A DNA stretch of 64,000 nucleotides from Bacillota bacterium. GTDB taxonomy: Bacteria > Bacillota > Clostridia > Lachnospirales > Lachnospiraceae. The notes beneath the pieces were generated by a model. The model did not search any database. It had not been told where the DNA came from and saw only the letters and a list, made by a program, of their open reading frames with translations. The stretch is from the NCBI GenBank assembly GCA_023423045.1, contig JAFAGA010000010.1, positions 1 through 64,000 of the forward strand. The letters are read 5' to 3'. Below are positions 54,994-63,124 of the stretch, piece after piece. The translations under genes and the position numbers were made by a program. The stretch's first letter is position 1. Every line of letters starts with the position of its first letter.

Positions 54994-55054
54994 GTAGGAT
55001 AACAGCCTCAGCCGGGGGTTCGAAATCCATGGAGAACAGAATATAAGATTAGTT

Positions 55055-55087
55055 GATAAAGGGAAGCCATTTTGGCTTCCCTTTATC
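55055..55087 (+). terminator. Hairpin after the NHL gene
   Basis: GATAAAGGGAAGCC-ATTTT-GGCTTCCCTTTATC, a perfect 14-bp stem. It lacks a long T-run, so termination efficiency is uncertain. Confidence 0.6.
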
Positions 55088-55142
55088 GCGTCAATAGAAG
55101 AATAATTTCCGAATATATTTAGAAAATATTTTAGAATGGCTA

Positions 55143-55173
55143 TTTACACTGGAGTAACTCCATGGTTTATAAT
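55143..55173 (+). promoter_or_regulatory. MerR-type promoter with 19-bp spacer and central dyad
   Basis: TTTACA (55143-55148), a 19-bp spacer carrying the perfect dyad TGGAGT-A-ACTCCA, TATAAT (55168-55173). The overlong spacer with a dyad between the boxes is the hallmark of promoters activated by MerR proteins through DNA distortion. The MerR gene in the operon it drives (56734) is the obvious regulator. Confidence 0.85.
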
Positions 55174-55327
55174 AAAGACAGAAACAAGAGGGTTAAGTAT
55201 GATACACAGTTGGTATCCCTACAACCGGTGGTAAGGATAAAGGCTTGTGTAGCGTAAGGATTTAATACTGCATAAGGATTTACTTCAGGGGCTTGACAAT
55301 AAATAAAATATTTATTGAGGTGTGGCG

Positions 55328-56737
55328 ATGAACAAAAAGAAAAATCTCTTTCATGTATTAAAAGGAATGTTTGGATTCTCTGGTAACGGCCTGAGTTTAA
55401 AAGAAAAATGGTATCTTGCCTTGCCGGGGCCGGCGCTTTCCATTGGAGGCGTGCTAATTCACAATGTTTTTGTAAAATACTACACGGATATTATTGGATT
55501 GGATGCAAAATATGTCGGATGGGTATACATAATCTATAACATATGGAATGCCATCAATGACCCGCTTCTGGGTGTGTACATAGACCGAAAGCGCTATAGC
55601 CAGAAGTACGGTAAATATGTCTACCTCCTAAAGGTTACAGTGCCGTTTATGGTGGTCTCGTCCTTTGCAATGATGCTGTCCAGCCCCAGCTGGAGTGATT
55701 GGGTTATATTTTTGGTCTATACATTTGAACTATTCATCTATGATACTGCTGCCACCGCATATGGAATAGCCTACGGCTCGTATACGCTGATCGCAGCTCC
55801 TACCATAGAGGAAAGAGTTGATATCAATACGATCAATGTCTATGTCTCCAATGCACTTTCATTTTTTGTTACGATGATCCCCACCTTGCTGCTTGTCGGA
55901 GATGGGAAGAGAGAAACTATTATACCGGTGTTTACGGCAGTTATTTTGGGGCAATGCCTGTTCTACTGGTATTCTTTGAGAACCTTGAAGGATAAGCCCG
56001 AGATGTATACTACATTAAATGAACAGCATATTTCCAGAAAAGAGTTGCTGAGGGATTCCTGGAAGATTATGAAATCAAGGCAATTTATCACATATGTGCT
56101 GTATTCCGTCATTACCTTGGGGCCGGTGAGATATTATTTTACTCCGTATCTGTACTACATGGATCACGTAATAAAAGCCGGCGGTGTTGCGGCAACCGTT
56201 GTGGATGCCGGTACGCATATCCTGGTGCTGCTGTTCTTGCCGGTGATGGCCAATATAGTGAAAAAATATGGCACCAAGAGAAGTATTTACTGGGGAACCA
56301 TCCCTGCATTATTAGGATACACCAGTATCTTATTTGCGAAATCGGTCCTTGCCGCGGCGGTGTCCTATGTGATGGTGGTTTTCACCGTAAATTATTTTGC
56401 CATGTCCTGTTCCCCCATGGGGGCCTTGATCATTGACGAGGATGAGAGAACTTCCGGGGTAAGAAAGACCGGTCTGTTCAATGGTATATTTGCTTTGTTC
56501 ATAACTGCTTTTTCCGGATTGCAGACAGTTCTGTTTACAAGTGTGATAAGCTTCTTTGGCTATGATGGAACGGCAAAGGTCCAATCCACATCCGCTGTTT
56601 GGGGTATCCGGATTGCTACCGGCTTAGTGCCTTTGTGTATGGTGGTGGCCGGTCTCATACCCATGTTTTTCTATCCCTTCGATAAGAAGAAAGAGGATGA
56701 AATATCAACCTTCAGTAAAAATGCAAGGAAGGGGTGA
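55328..56737 (+). CDS. GPH family (MelB-like) glycoside:cation symporter
   Basis: A 469-aa MFS transporter of the glycoside-pentoside-hexuronide:cation symporter family with twelve membrane segments. The family features are FVKYYTDIIGLDAKYVGWVY and IIYNIWNAINDPLLGVYIDR at the N-terminus and ALIIDEDERTSGVRKTGLFN before helix 10. Substrates of the family are glycosides taken up with Na+ or H+. ATG 55328 is used (GAGGTG 7 nt upstream) rather than GTG 55322. The MerR gene overlaps its stop by 4 bp and a GH5 glycosidase follows, so uptake, control and hydrolysis of one glycoside form an operon. Confidence 0.9.
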   Translation: MNKKKNLFHVLKGMFGFSGNGLSLKEKWYLALPGPALSIGGVLIHNVFVKYYTDIIGLDAKYVGWVYIIYNIWNAINDPLLGVYIDRKRYSQKYGKYVYLLKVTVPFMVVSSFAMMLSSPSWSDWVIFLVYTFELFIYDTAATAYGIAYGSYTLIAAPTIEERVDINTINVYVSNALSFFVTMIPTLLLVGDGKRETIIPVFTAVILGQCLFYWYSLRTLKDKPEMYTTLNEQHISRKELLRDSWKIMKSRQFITYVLYSVITLGPVRYYFTPYLYYMDHVIKAGGVAATVVDAGTHILVLLFLPVMANIVKKYGTKRSIYWGTIPALLGYTSILFAKSVLAAAVSYVMVVFTVNYFAMSCSPMGALIIDEDERTSGVRKTGLFNGIFALFITAFSGLQTVLFTSVISFFGYDGTAKVQSTSAVWGIRIATGLVPLCMVVAGLIPMFFYPFDKKKEDEISTFSKNARKG

Positions 56738-57561
56738 GCTTCGCGGTGAAATGGGATTTTGCAATTGGTGAGACCTCTAAAATATTGGATATCCCTATAG
56801 ATACGCTCAGATATTACGATAAAATCGGGTTGCTTCATCCCAATGTGCAGGATGAGAATAAATACAGGCGCTATACCCTGGATCAGATGGATACCCTGGT
56901 AACAATAAAAATGCTGAGGGCATTGGATATCTCAATTGAAGAGATCAGAGTTCTTTTATCGGAAAAAAAGCTTGATAATACCAAAGATGTAATCAGTAAA
57001 AAACGTGGAGAGATTTCCGACCGGATAAGATATTATGAACTGCTGAACAGAAAGATTGATTATTTGGACGGTGTTTTTGATAAGTTTGGAGATGCGGATT
57101 ACATTGAGATTGTAAGAAGTCCAAAGTACTGGATGATTTTAACCGACTCCATTATGGAAAGTAACGATAAAGGTCTGAGCAAAAAGATTGACCGGCTGTT
57201 GAAATCGTTTTCTCCTCATAAGGAATGGATTACTTTATGCCACTCAATATCGATTGTGTCGGAAGAAAATCTTCAAAAGGGGGAATATCATTCCTATCTG
57301 AACAACGGAATTGGTTCTACAATGCAATTGATGGGAGAAGACAACTCTTTTGAGATCTTTCCAGCGGTAATATGCGCGCATAAATGTGTGATTATTGATG
57401 ATTTGGAGTATCGGATGATAGATCGGCATTATGATGCAATGAAAGAATTTATAGCCAGACGAAATTATGAAATTGCCGGAAACTCTCTGGAGATCAGTGC
57501 TTTTAAGCAGTATAACAGGCACTATATGGAGATCTATATTCCGGTAAAGGAAAAAGTATAA
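56734..57561 (+). CDS. MerR family transcriptional regulator with effector-binding domain
   Basis: A 275-aa protein. The N-terminal MerR winged helix is clear: FAIGETSKILDIPIDTLRYY, DKIGLLHP, YRRYTLDQMDTLVTIKML and ISIEEIRVLL. A dimerisation helix follows, then a C-terminal GyrI/BmrR-like ligand domain (about 125-275) ending in QYNRHYMEIYIPV. It starts with GTG 56734, whose last two bases share the stop of the transporter gene (GTGA). It probably activates its own operon from the promoter at 55143 when a glycoside or aglycone binds (inference from the dyad and operon). Confidence 0.92.
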   Translation: MSFAVKWDFAIGETSKILDIPIDTLRYYDKIGLLHPNVQDENKYRRYTLDQMDTLVTIKMLRALDISIEEIRVLLSEKKLDNTKDVISKKRGEISDRIRYYELLNRKIDYLDGVFDKFGDADYIEIVRSPKYWMILTDSIMESNDKGLSKKIDRLLKSFSPHKEWITLCHSISIVSEENLQKGEYHSYLNNGIGSTMQLMGEDNSFEIFPAVICAHKCVIIDDLEYRMIDRHYDAMKEFIARRNYEIAGNSLEISAFKQYNRHYMEIYIPVKEKV

Positions 57562-57641
57562 GGCTTCGTTCGCTTTTGACAAATGTAAAACAAAGACATG
57601 TTGCTTATATAAGAAAAATGATAGGACCGGAGGAATAAGGA

Positions 57642-59111
57642 ATGAGAAGATTATCGGTAAGAGGCAAGAACTTCGTTGATGACACCGGGGCTCAGGTGAT
57701 ACTGAGCGGTATAAATTTTGTCTGTAAAGAGAAGGCGCTGGGTTACGTTGCCGAATGTGATGATAAAGTGTTTGAGTGGTTTAAGTATTTAGGCTTTAAT
57801 GTGGTTCGTTTGGGACTGATTTGGGACGGAGTTGAGCCGGAACCCTTGAAGTATGATGATGAATACCTGAGTAAAATAAAGAGATTTGCAAAACTTGCAA
57901 GGCAAAATGATATTTATGTCTTTTTAGATATGCACCAGGACTTATATAGCTTTCAGTGGGGAGATGGCGCGCCGGACTGGGCGACAATTGCGGATGGGCA
58001 GCCGCATATCGAAGGAGAACTTTGGAGCGACGCATATCTTCAAAGTGGTGCGGTGATGAGAGCCTTCGATAATTTCTGGAATAATACGCCCGCCTGTGAC
58101 GGTATCGGACTTCAAGACCATTATATCAAAATGTGGGCCCATGTGGCAGAATTCTTTGATGACTGCGATAACGTGATCGGTTATGATATTATGAATGAAC
58201 CGGCCATTGGAAGCCTGTCCCAGGAGGTTCTCGGGGATATGATTATGGCACATGCAAGAAAGGTGCTGAAGATAGCTGAGCCTAACCAGGAAGAACTGGC
58301 CGCATTGTGGATGGATCAGGAGGAACGGGTTGAAATCCTCAATAGCATGTCTGAGTGGACCGTTTTTAAAGGTATTATTGAGAATTCAGGAGCTGCGGCG
58401 AAGGCCTTTGACAGAGAGGTTCTCACACCTTTTTTTGAAAAAGCTGCAAGGGAGATAAGAAAAATAGATGCGAAAGGATTTATTTTTACGGAGGCAAACT
58501 ATTTCTCCAACATTGCAATCCAGTCGGAGATAGGCCGGGTTGACAATGCCCAGGTATTTTCTCCCCACGGATATGACCTTGTCGTTGACACCGATAAATA
58601 CCATGCCTACAGCCAGCATCGGGTAGATTATATCTTTGATACTCACAGGAAGGTTCAGGAGAGGCTGGATATGCCGGTACTGGTAGGAGAGTGGGGGGCA
58701 TTTACGGACTTTGATATTACCTATGATCTGTCAATTGCGCTGATCAGAATATTTGAGAAATACCTGTGGAGCAATACCTTTTGGTGTTATTATTCCGGCA
58801 TGGAGAAATGCAAATATATAAACGCACTGAAAAGAGCATATCCAATGAGTGCAAGCGGAGAGCTGGTGGAATACCGCTATGATTTTGAAAGCGGTGAGTT
58901 CAATATGGTATGCGAAAATATCAGCACATCGGCGGCAACGATTATCTATTATCCCGAAGCAGAGGGGATATCATTGAATGACATCAGGGTTGAAGGCGCG
59001 GAATGCAGTATAGAAATAGAAATAAAGAAATATAGTATGGGAAGCAGCGGAAGAGTGATCATTACACCCAGGAATGCGGCAGAAAAGCTGACGGTCTGTA
59101 TTAAAGGTTGA
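57642..59111 (+). CDS. GH5 family glycosidase (endoglycoceramidase-like), cytosolic
   Basis: A 489-aa TIM-barrel enzyme. The general acid/base is E186 in GYDIMNEPAIG and the nucleophile is E350 in VLVGEWGAF. The DMHQDLYSFQWGDGAPDWA stretch (about 96-114) is characteristic of the endoglycoceramidase branch of GH5. A beta-sandwich tail (about 410-489) follows. It has no signal peptide, so it acts inside the cell on a glycoside imported by the GPH transporter two genes upstream, rather than on extracellular cellulose. The natural substrate is unknown; a steroid, lipid or plant glucoside is possible. GGAGG lies 9 nt before the ATG. Confidence 0.9.
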   Translation: MRRLSVRGKNFVDDTGAQVILSGINFVCKEKALGYVAECDDKVFEWFKYLGFNVVRLGLIWDGVEPEPLKYDDEYLSKIKRFAKLARQNDIYVFLDMHQDLYSFQWGDGAPDWATIADGQPHIEGELWSDAYLQSGAVMRAFDNFWNNTPACDGIGLQDHYIKMWAHVAEFFDDCDNVIGYDIMNEPAIGSLSQEVLGDMIMAHARKVLKIAEPNQEELAALWMDQEERVEILNSMSEWTVFKGIIENSGAAAKAFDREVLTPFFEKAAREIRKIDAKGFIFTEANYFSNIAIQSEIGRVDNAQVFSPHGYDLVVDTDKYHAYSQHRVDYIFDTHRKVQERLDMPVLVGEWGAFTDFDITYDLSIALIRIFEKYLWSNTFWCYYSGMEKCKYINALKRAYPMSASGELVEYRYDFESGEFNMVCENISTSAATIIYYPEAEGISLNDIRVEGAECSIEIEIKKYSMGSSGRVIITPRNAAEKLTVCIKG

Positions 59112-59135
59112 CTGCGTGGACTTACGGTGTACTTG

Positions 59136-59194
59136 GAGTTAATCTGAGTTAATTCGAGTTGATTTAGCTAATCTAAGTTGATCTGAGTTGATCT
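59136..59194. repeat. Degenerate 10-bp tandem repeats
   Basis: Units such as GAGTTAATCT, GAGTTAATTC, GAGTTGATTT, AAGTTGATCT and GAGTTGATCT run head to tail (about six copies, one degraded) between the GH5 stop and its terminator. The helical-turn spacing is notable; the function is unknown. Confidence 0.8.
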
Positions 59195-59220
59195 GAACTT
59201 GGCGGAGGTAACAGAATAAG

Positions 59221-59284
59221 AACCCCTGGGAAGCGATGGATAAGATACTGAAATAGAAGCCGATACTTCCCGGGGGTTTTGTAG
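59221..59284 (+). terminator. Terminator of the GPH-MerR-GH5 operon
   Basis: AACCCCTGGGAAG pairs with CTTCCCGGGGGTT across a long loop, followed by TTTTG. Confidence 0.75.
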
Positions 59285-59333
59285 ATTCGGGTACAAATGT
59301 TATTAAGAATTGGGTTTTTGTCCATTGGACTTC

Positions 59334-59681
59334 TTATTTAATACCTTCCCATTGCGTTTGCTTGAATCCGACTAAGACAAAATCGTCTCCCACCAGAAGC
59401 GGACGTTTTACCAGCATACCGTCGGAAGCGAGCAATTGAAGCTGTTCACTCTCGCTCATGGAAGGAAGCTTGTCCTTTAATTCAAGGGAGCGATAGACGA
59501 GTCCGCTGGTGTTGAAAAAGCTTTTGAGCGGCAGGCCGCTTTTTTCAAACCAGGCTTTTAATTCATCATAATTCGGACGGTCCGTTTTTATATCACGGAT
59601 ATCATAAGGGATCATATTCTCATCCAGCCATTTTTGCGCCTTCTGGCAGGTTGAGCATTTTGGGTAACAGACAAAAAGCAT
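59334..59681 (-). CDS. ArsC/Spx/MgsR family protein
   Basis: A 115-aa thioredoxin-fold protein. The N-terminal CYPKCSTCQKAQKWLDENMI has the C-x-x-C redox pair of Spx-like proteins, and IKTDRPNYDELKAWFEKSGL, FFNTSGLVYRSLELKDKLP and LVKRPLLVGDDFVLVGF are typical of the YffB/Spx-like branch. It could be a redox-sensing RNA polymerase partner (Spx) or an arsenate-reductase-like enzyme; no ars genes are near. The start at 59681 has GGAGG 8 nt upstream; the seven extra codons of the longer frame lack support. Confidence 0.87.
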   Translation of the reverse strand: MLFVCYPKCSTCQKAQKWLDENMIPYDIRDIKTDRPNYDELKAWFEKSGLPLKSFFNTSGLVYRSLELKDKLPSMSESEQLQLLASDGMLVKRPLLVGDDFVLVGFKQTQWEGIK

Positions 59682-59773
59682 GATAGAAACCTCCATATAC
59701 AAATGATTAAAGTTGATTTTAGCTTTTATTGTATCATAACTTTTTTAAATATGCGACTCTAAGATATCATCAA

Positions 59774-59791
59774 CAACTCTGAAAGGTAAAC
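59774..59791. repeat. Left 18-bp direct repeat of a foreign insert
   Basis: CAACTCTGAAAGGTAAAC, identical to 61784-61801. Between the Spx-like gene and the secreted protein (59682-60353) I see this repeat, pyrimidine-rich DNA without a convincing gene, and the short peptide frame at 60266. Confidence 0.7.
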
Positions 59792-60265
59792 ATTTTTAAT
59801 GGTGCTGATTTTATTCAAAGCGGCTAATTTGTTTATCTCTCAGCGTTTTAATGTACTTTTAGGTAAGTTATCCATATCCTATGGGTAAACTCCTTTTTTC
59901 CCTTTTCTGTGGATTTCTTTTCTTTTGAAATTTACTCTCACCTAGAGTGTCCTTCCATCTTGCTACATAACTCCACTTTCCTCCTTTCGATTTCCGGTTT
60001 GTGATCCACTTGAACCGTTTTTCCCTCCTTTTTCTCTAGTTTTACCAACTCTACTATGTCTACCAGCCACTTGTGGTAGCTGAGTTTCATTTATCCGCTT
60101 CATTCCATCCTTACAGTCCAGGATTTCCTTTTCTTTCAGTAAATGAAACTCTGCCATTATGGGTGGTACGCCGCCATTTTTAAATCGCTTAGATTATTAA
60201 GCAAGTTATAAATTAGATGTTATGGTATGATAACGATGAAATCTTTTAAGAAAGGGGTGTTTCCA

Positions 60266-60301
60266 ATGGACTATTTCGTAAACCGAACGATGGTATGGTA
60301 A
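60266..60301 (+). CDS. Possible 11-aa leader peptide
   Basis: ATG-to-TAA frame MDYFVNRTMVW with AAGGGG at 8-nt spacing, 52 bp upstream of the secreted-protein gene. It could be extended in frame to ATG 60236 (21 aa). Too short to support from sequence alone; noted because the ribosome site is good. Confidence 0.25.
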   Translation: MDYFVNRTMVW

Positions 60302-60353
60302 AAATTGTCCTACAATTTAACCCAGATTGTTAATACTTAAGAAAGGAGCAATC

Positions 60354-61424
60354 ATGATGAAAAAGTTTATAAGTGTTTTTCTTTCACTCGTATTAATTTG
60401 TTCTATGTCAGCAACCAGTTTTGCTGCAGAACGTCAACCAAACGTAATTTCAAAAACTGTAAAAAACGAAGGGTATACCTTTTTGATATCAGAGCGGACT
60501 GACGAATACAACCGTATCATTCGTTCATATGATAACAATAATACCTCGTTATGTACAGCAGGTGTGCCTGACCTCGATAAAACAAAAGCTCTATTAGTTG
60601 CATTGGGTATGCAGGAGAAAACCGTTGATAATCTTAATAGCGAAGCGCTCCAAGCGTTTGCTGAAGGAAAGGAAATCTTTATAGTCAATTCTTATGCAAT
60701 GAGCGATGCGAACAACAACGTGACATACTTAAGCGAATCGATTGCTGTAGAGGCGGCTAAAAAGCTGAAAGCCCAGCAGGACAAAATTAAATTAAGTTAT
60801 GCTTTGGAAGGCATTCCTATCGCTGCTTCTTCTGATTATTACTCCAAGTACTTCCAAAATTCGTATATAAGAGTAGACTATGCTGTCACATATAAAGGCA
60901 ATGGACAGTACTTCTACTCGGTTGATAGTAAATGGCTTACGATGCCTTTTTTCCGCGGCTGGGACTCACTCGGCGCTTGCGCTATGAATGGTACAGTAAC
61001 CATTGGCTCACAATCAGGCTATTATTACTACGATATCACTTATATTAACGGCGGAATCCCTTCCTATGCTTCAGCGTTTGAATGGATTGATAGCAGTAGC
61101 GAATACGGAAACGCTGTAAATGGAAATTGGTATGGTTCAGCTGCTAAGTTCAACCTCCCTAATGACGTTATTTCCAGTTCTGGATCTATTATTAATAATA
61201 ATTTCGGTGCTCATTTCCAATACTTTGGGCACGTAAGCTCGCCAGGCCAAACACAATGGTTTAATACCGTAGGTTCTCACACGCACTCAGTAGTTACGAT
61301 CAACACCTCTCCCAATATTACAATTAGGACAGGTGCCAGCAACCTTGCAGCTTCTGTAGGGATAAGCCCTAACTGGACATCTGATATTTACGGGGTCGAA
61401 TTTGAAATTAAATACACCCCATAA
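60354..61424 (+). CDS. Secreted protein of unknown function in a foreign insert
   Basis: A 356-aa exported protein from ATG 60354 (AAAGGAG 5 nt upstream; a second ATG follows at 60357). The signal peptide is MKKFISVFLSLVLICSMSAT with an AxA-type site (SFAAE). The mature protein is rich in Ser, Asn, Tyr and Gly, and the C-terminal 180 residues are beta-rich (YVDYAVTYKGNGQYFYSVDS-like strands, GAHFQYFGHVSSPGQTQWFN). No known domain or catalytic motif is recognised. Codon use and composition differ from the neighbours, and the gene lies between two 18-bp direct repeats, so it was probably acquired. A small membrane protein is encoded convergently next to it. Confidence 0.75.
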   Translation: MMKKFISVFLSLVLICSMSATSFAAERQPNVISKTVKNEGYTFLISERTDEYNRIIRSYDNNNTSLCTAGVPDLDKTKALLVALGMQEKTVDNLNSEALQAFAEGKEIFIVNSYAMSDANNNVTYLSESIAVEAAKKLKAQQDKIKLSYALEGIPIAASSDYYSKYFQNSYIRVDYAVTYKGNGQYFYSVDSKWLTMPFFRGWDSLGACAMNGTVTIGSQSGYYYYDITYINGGIPSYASAFEWIDSSSEYGNAVNGNWYGSAAKFNLPNDVISSSGSIINNNFGAHFQYFGHVSSPGQTQWFNTVGSHTHSVVTINTSPNITIRTGASNLAASVGISPNWTSDIYGVEFEIKYTP

Positions 61425-61435
61425 AATATTCCTAC

Positions 61436-61585
61436 CTATTTTTTCTTTTTAAGCTGATACATAATAAACCCGCCCATTGTTGCTACTGATAGGGCTGTTT
61501 CTAACCCTGGCGCTCTAAGGTCAAAAGCGGTACCTATAAACCACATGATCATCGTACAAATCATACTAATTACAACAGTGCCCAT
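61436..61585 (-). CDS. Small two-pass membrane protein
   Basis: A 49-aa protein, MGTVVISMICTMIMWFIGTA then LETALSVATMGGFIMYQLKKKK: two hydrophobic segments and a positive tail, holin- or immunity-like in shape but without a family match. AAGGAG lies 6 nt before the ATG at 61585; the longer frame to 61645 adds 20 residues that overlap an upstream gene remnant. It is convergent with the secreted protein gene inside the insert. Confidence 0.55.
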   Translation of the reverse strand: MGTVVISMICTMIMWFIGTAFDLRAPGLETALSVATMGGFIMYQLKKKK

Positions 61586-61614
61586 TTTTCGCTCCTTTTC
61601 GATTTGAATAATCT

Positions 61615-61746
61615 CTAAAAAGTTCCTTGCCTTTCTCCTAACCAACTTGCAATATTTGAGTTTCTAATAGTGGTAATTTTATCAGGAAGTTTCTGCTCTT
61701 GTTCTGTAAGATACCTGTCAATTTTATCAACATATCTATGATACAA
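61615..61746 (-). pseudogene. Gene remnant, C-terminal 43 codons
   Basis: The minus-strand frame reads RYVDKIDRYLTEQEQKLPDK and ends IASWLGERQGTF before a stop at 61615-61617. The text looks protein-like (Lys/Glu/Asp-rich with spaced Ile/Leu) but is preceded in frame by a stop at 61747-61749 and has no start codon or ribosome site. Probably the tail of a gene cut off near the right edge of the insert. Confidence 0.4.
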
Positions 61747-61783
61747 CTAGGGATATACTTTGTCAACGTTGCCGCAATGGCAT

Positions 61784-61801
61784 CAACTCTGAAAGGTAAA
61801 C
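61784..61801. repeat. Right 18-bp direct repeat of the insert
   Basis: CAACTCTGAAAGGTAAAC, identical to 59774-59791. It abuts the truncated DUF1538 reading frame within 2 bp. Confidence 0.7.
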
Positions 61802-61802
61802 T

Positions 61803-62453
61803 TCTTGGTTTAAGTGGATTCTGCTCTTCGTGGGATTTGTGCTGGGTGTTGCGATAACGCTGTCTGAGCCGGCGGTGACAGTGCTGGGAGAGCAGCTGGA
61901 GGAGATAACTAACGGTCATATTAAGAAAATAACGATTCGTGCAACTCTTGCCATCGGAATTGGCTTTGCAGCATTGATTTCTATGGTGAAGATTTTGACA
62001 CAACTAAATATTCTCTGGTTTTTAGTTCCGCTCTATGCGGTAGCGCTGATTATGATGAAATTCACATCCAATCTATTTGTCGGATTGGCATTTGACTCAG
62101 GAGGAGTTACGGGAGGTGCGCTTACCTCGGCATTTTTAACCCCTCTCACTCTTGGGACGGCACAAGCGGTAGCCGTTTCAGCGGGTCCGGGTGCGCAATC
62201 AGTTTTAACCAACGGCTTCGGAATTATAGCCTTCATATCGGTCACGCCCTTAATTGCAGTGCAGGCCTTAGGCATGATTTATGATATACGGCTTAGAAAA
62301 TCACAAAAACTTATGGAAGAGACAGAGTTTGCGGAATTTGAGGAATTGGCTTCCATTACCGCACATGAGGAAGAAGTGGAAGGAAATAGTAACGTGAATA
62401 TTGAAACCGGTGAGCAGAATTTATTCATGGAGGTTAAGGAAAGTGGCGAATGA
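61803..62453 (+). pseudogene. DUF1538 membrane protein, 5'-truncated
   Basis: Only the second half of a DUF1538 protein remains (about 216 codons; intact members have about 480-510 aa with two DUF1538 units). The frame opens with SWFKWILLFVGFVLGVAITL, the start of the second unit, directly after a stop codon in the 18-bp repeat. SEPAVTVLGEQLEEITNGHI, GLAFDSGGVTGGALTSAFLT and TPLIAVQALGMIYDIRLRKS are intact family motifs. An internal GTG at 61830 could start a shortened product but has no ribosome site. The missing N-terminal half is not found on the other side of the insert. It is followed by two PII-like genes, its usual partners. Confidence 0.8.
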
Positions 62454-62760
62454 TGTCCCATGTGGTATAGAATTTTTAACGCTGATAACCGGAAGAAAGA
62501 ATAAGGATGCGCTTTTGAAGGCGCTGTCGGAAGCAGGCGGACGGCTGATCGAGGTTGTTTATGGTAAAGGCACGGCTAAGGTAAGCTATCTCAAGGATGT
62601 CCTTGGACTTGTGCCGGAAGAGAACAGGATTGTGGTTACCTGTCTGCTGCCGAGTCATAAATCCGACGACGTGTTTGATATGCTGGTCAAGAAATTTCAC
62701 TTTAATAAGCCATACACAGGTATTGCCTTTATCATACCTGTTGATAAGCTGTTTCATTAA
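62443..62760 (+). CDS. PII-like signalling protein 1
   Basis: A 105-aa protein with the ferredoxin-like PII fold: FLTLITGRKNKDALLKALSE, ENRIVVTCLLPSHKSDDVFD and KPYTGIAFIIPVDKL. It lacks the long uridylylated T-loop of GlnB, so it is a PII-like rather than classical nitrogen regulator. GTG 62443 is preferred (GGAGG 9 nt upstream) and overlaps the DUF1538 stop by 11 bp, so it was translationally coupled to that membrane protein and probably regulated it. Confidence 0.82.
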   Translation: MANDVPCGIEFLTLITGRKNKDALLKALSEAGGRLIEVVYGKGTAKVSYLKDVLGLVPEENRIVVTCLLPSHKSDDVFDMLVKKFHFNKPYTGIAFIIPVDKLFH

Positions 62761-62778
62761 TTTTTGGAGGGCCTTTGG

Positions 62779-63114
62779 ATGGAAAAAGCCAATAATATGA
62801 AAGCGCTCTATATCATTGTCAATGCCGGCTTTGCCGACGAGGTTATGGAGATTGCCCGCGGGGCAGGAGCGAAGGGAGCAACAATTATTAACGCCCGAGG
62901 AACCGGGGGCGTGCATAAATCGATTTTGGGTATTACAATTGATACCGAAAAAGAGATGATCTTGAGTGTGGTAGATGGTGATACGGCGGAGAGGATTGTA
63001 GCTTCCATAAAAGAAAAGCACGGCTTTAAATCACCTGCTAACAGCATTTGCTTTACCATGCCTGTTGAAAAGATAATCGGCATGAATGATTCTGCGCTGC
63101 AGACGGAAAAATAG
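62779..63114 (+). CDS. PII-like signalling protein 2
   Basis: A 111-aa P-II family protein, MKALYIIVNAGFADEVMEIA, GAKGATIINARGTGG, ILGITIDTEKEMILSVVDGD and FTMPVEKIIGM. The GATIINARG segment is close to GlnK's conserved strand, but again no T-loop tyrosine region is present. TTGGAGGG lies 7 nt before ATG 62779; an internal ATG at 62797 is possible. The operon with PII-like 1 and DUF1538 is a recurring arrangement; the ligand is unknown. Confidence 0.85.
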   Translation: MEKANNMKALYIIVNAGFADEVMEIARGAGAKGATIINARGTGGVHKSILGITIDTEKEMILSVVDGDTAERIVASIKEKHGFKSPANSICFTMPVEKIIGMNDSALQTEK

Positions 63115-63124
63115 CACATATCTT

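Noticed and set aside
55008..55030. tRNA gene suggested by GGGGGTTCGAAAT
   Set aside because: Only a T-loop-like string; no T-stem complement, anticodon arm or acceptor stem around it.
59963..60157. 64-aa minus-strand reading frame in the insert
   Set aside because: No ribosome binding site, low-complexity Lys/Gly/Ser tail and no recognisable family.
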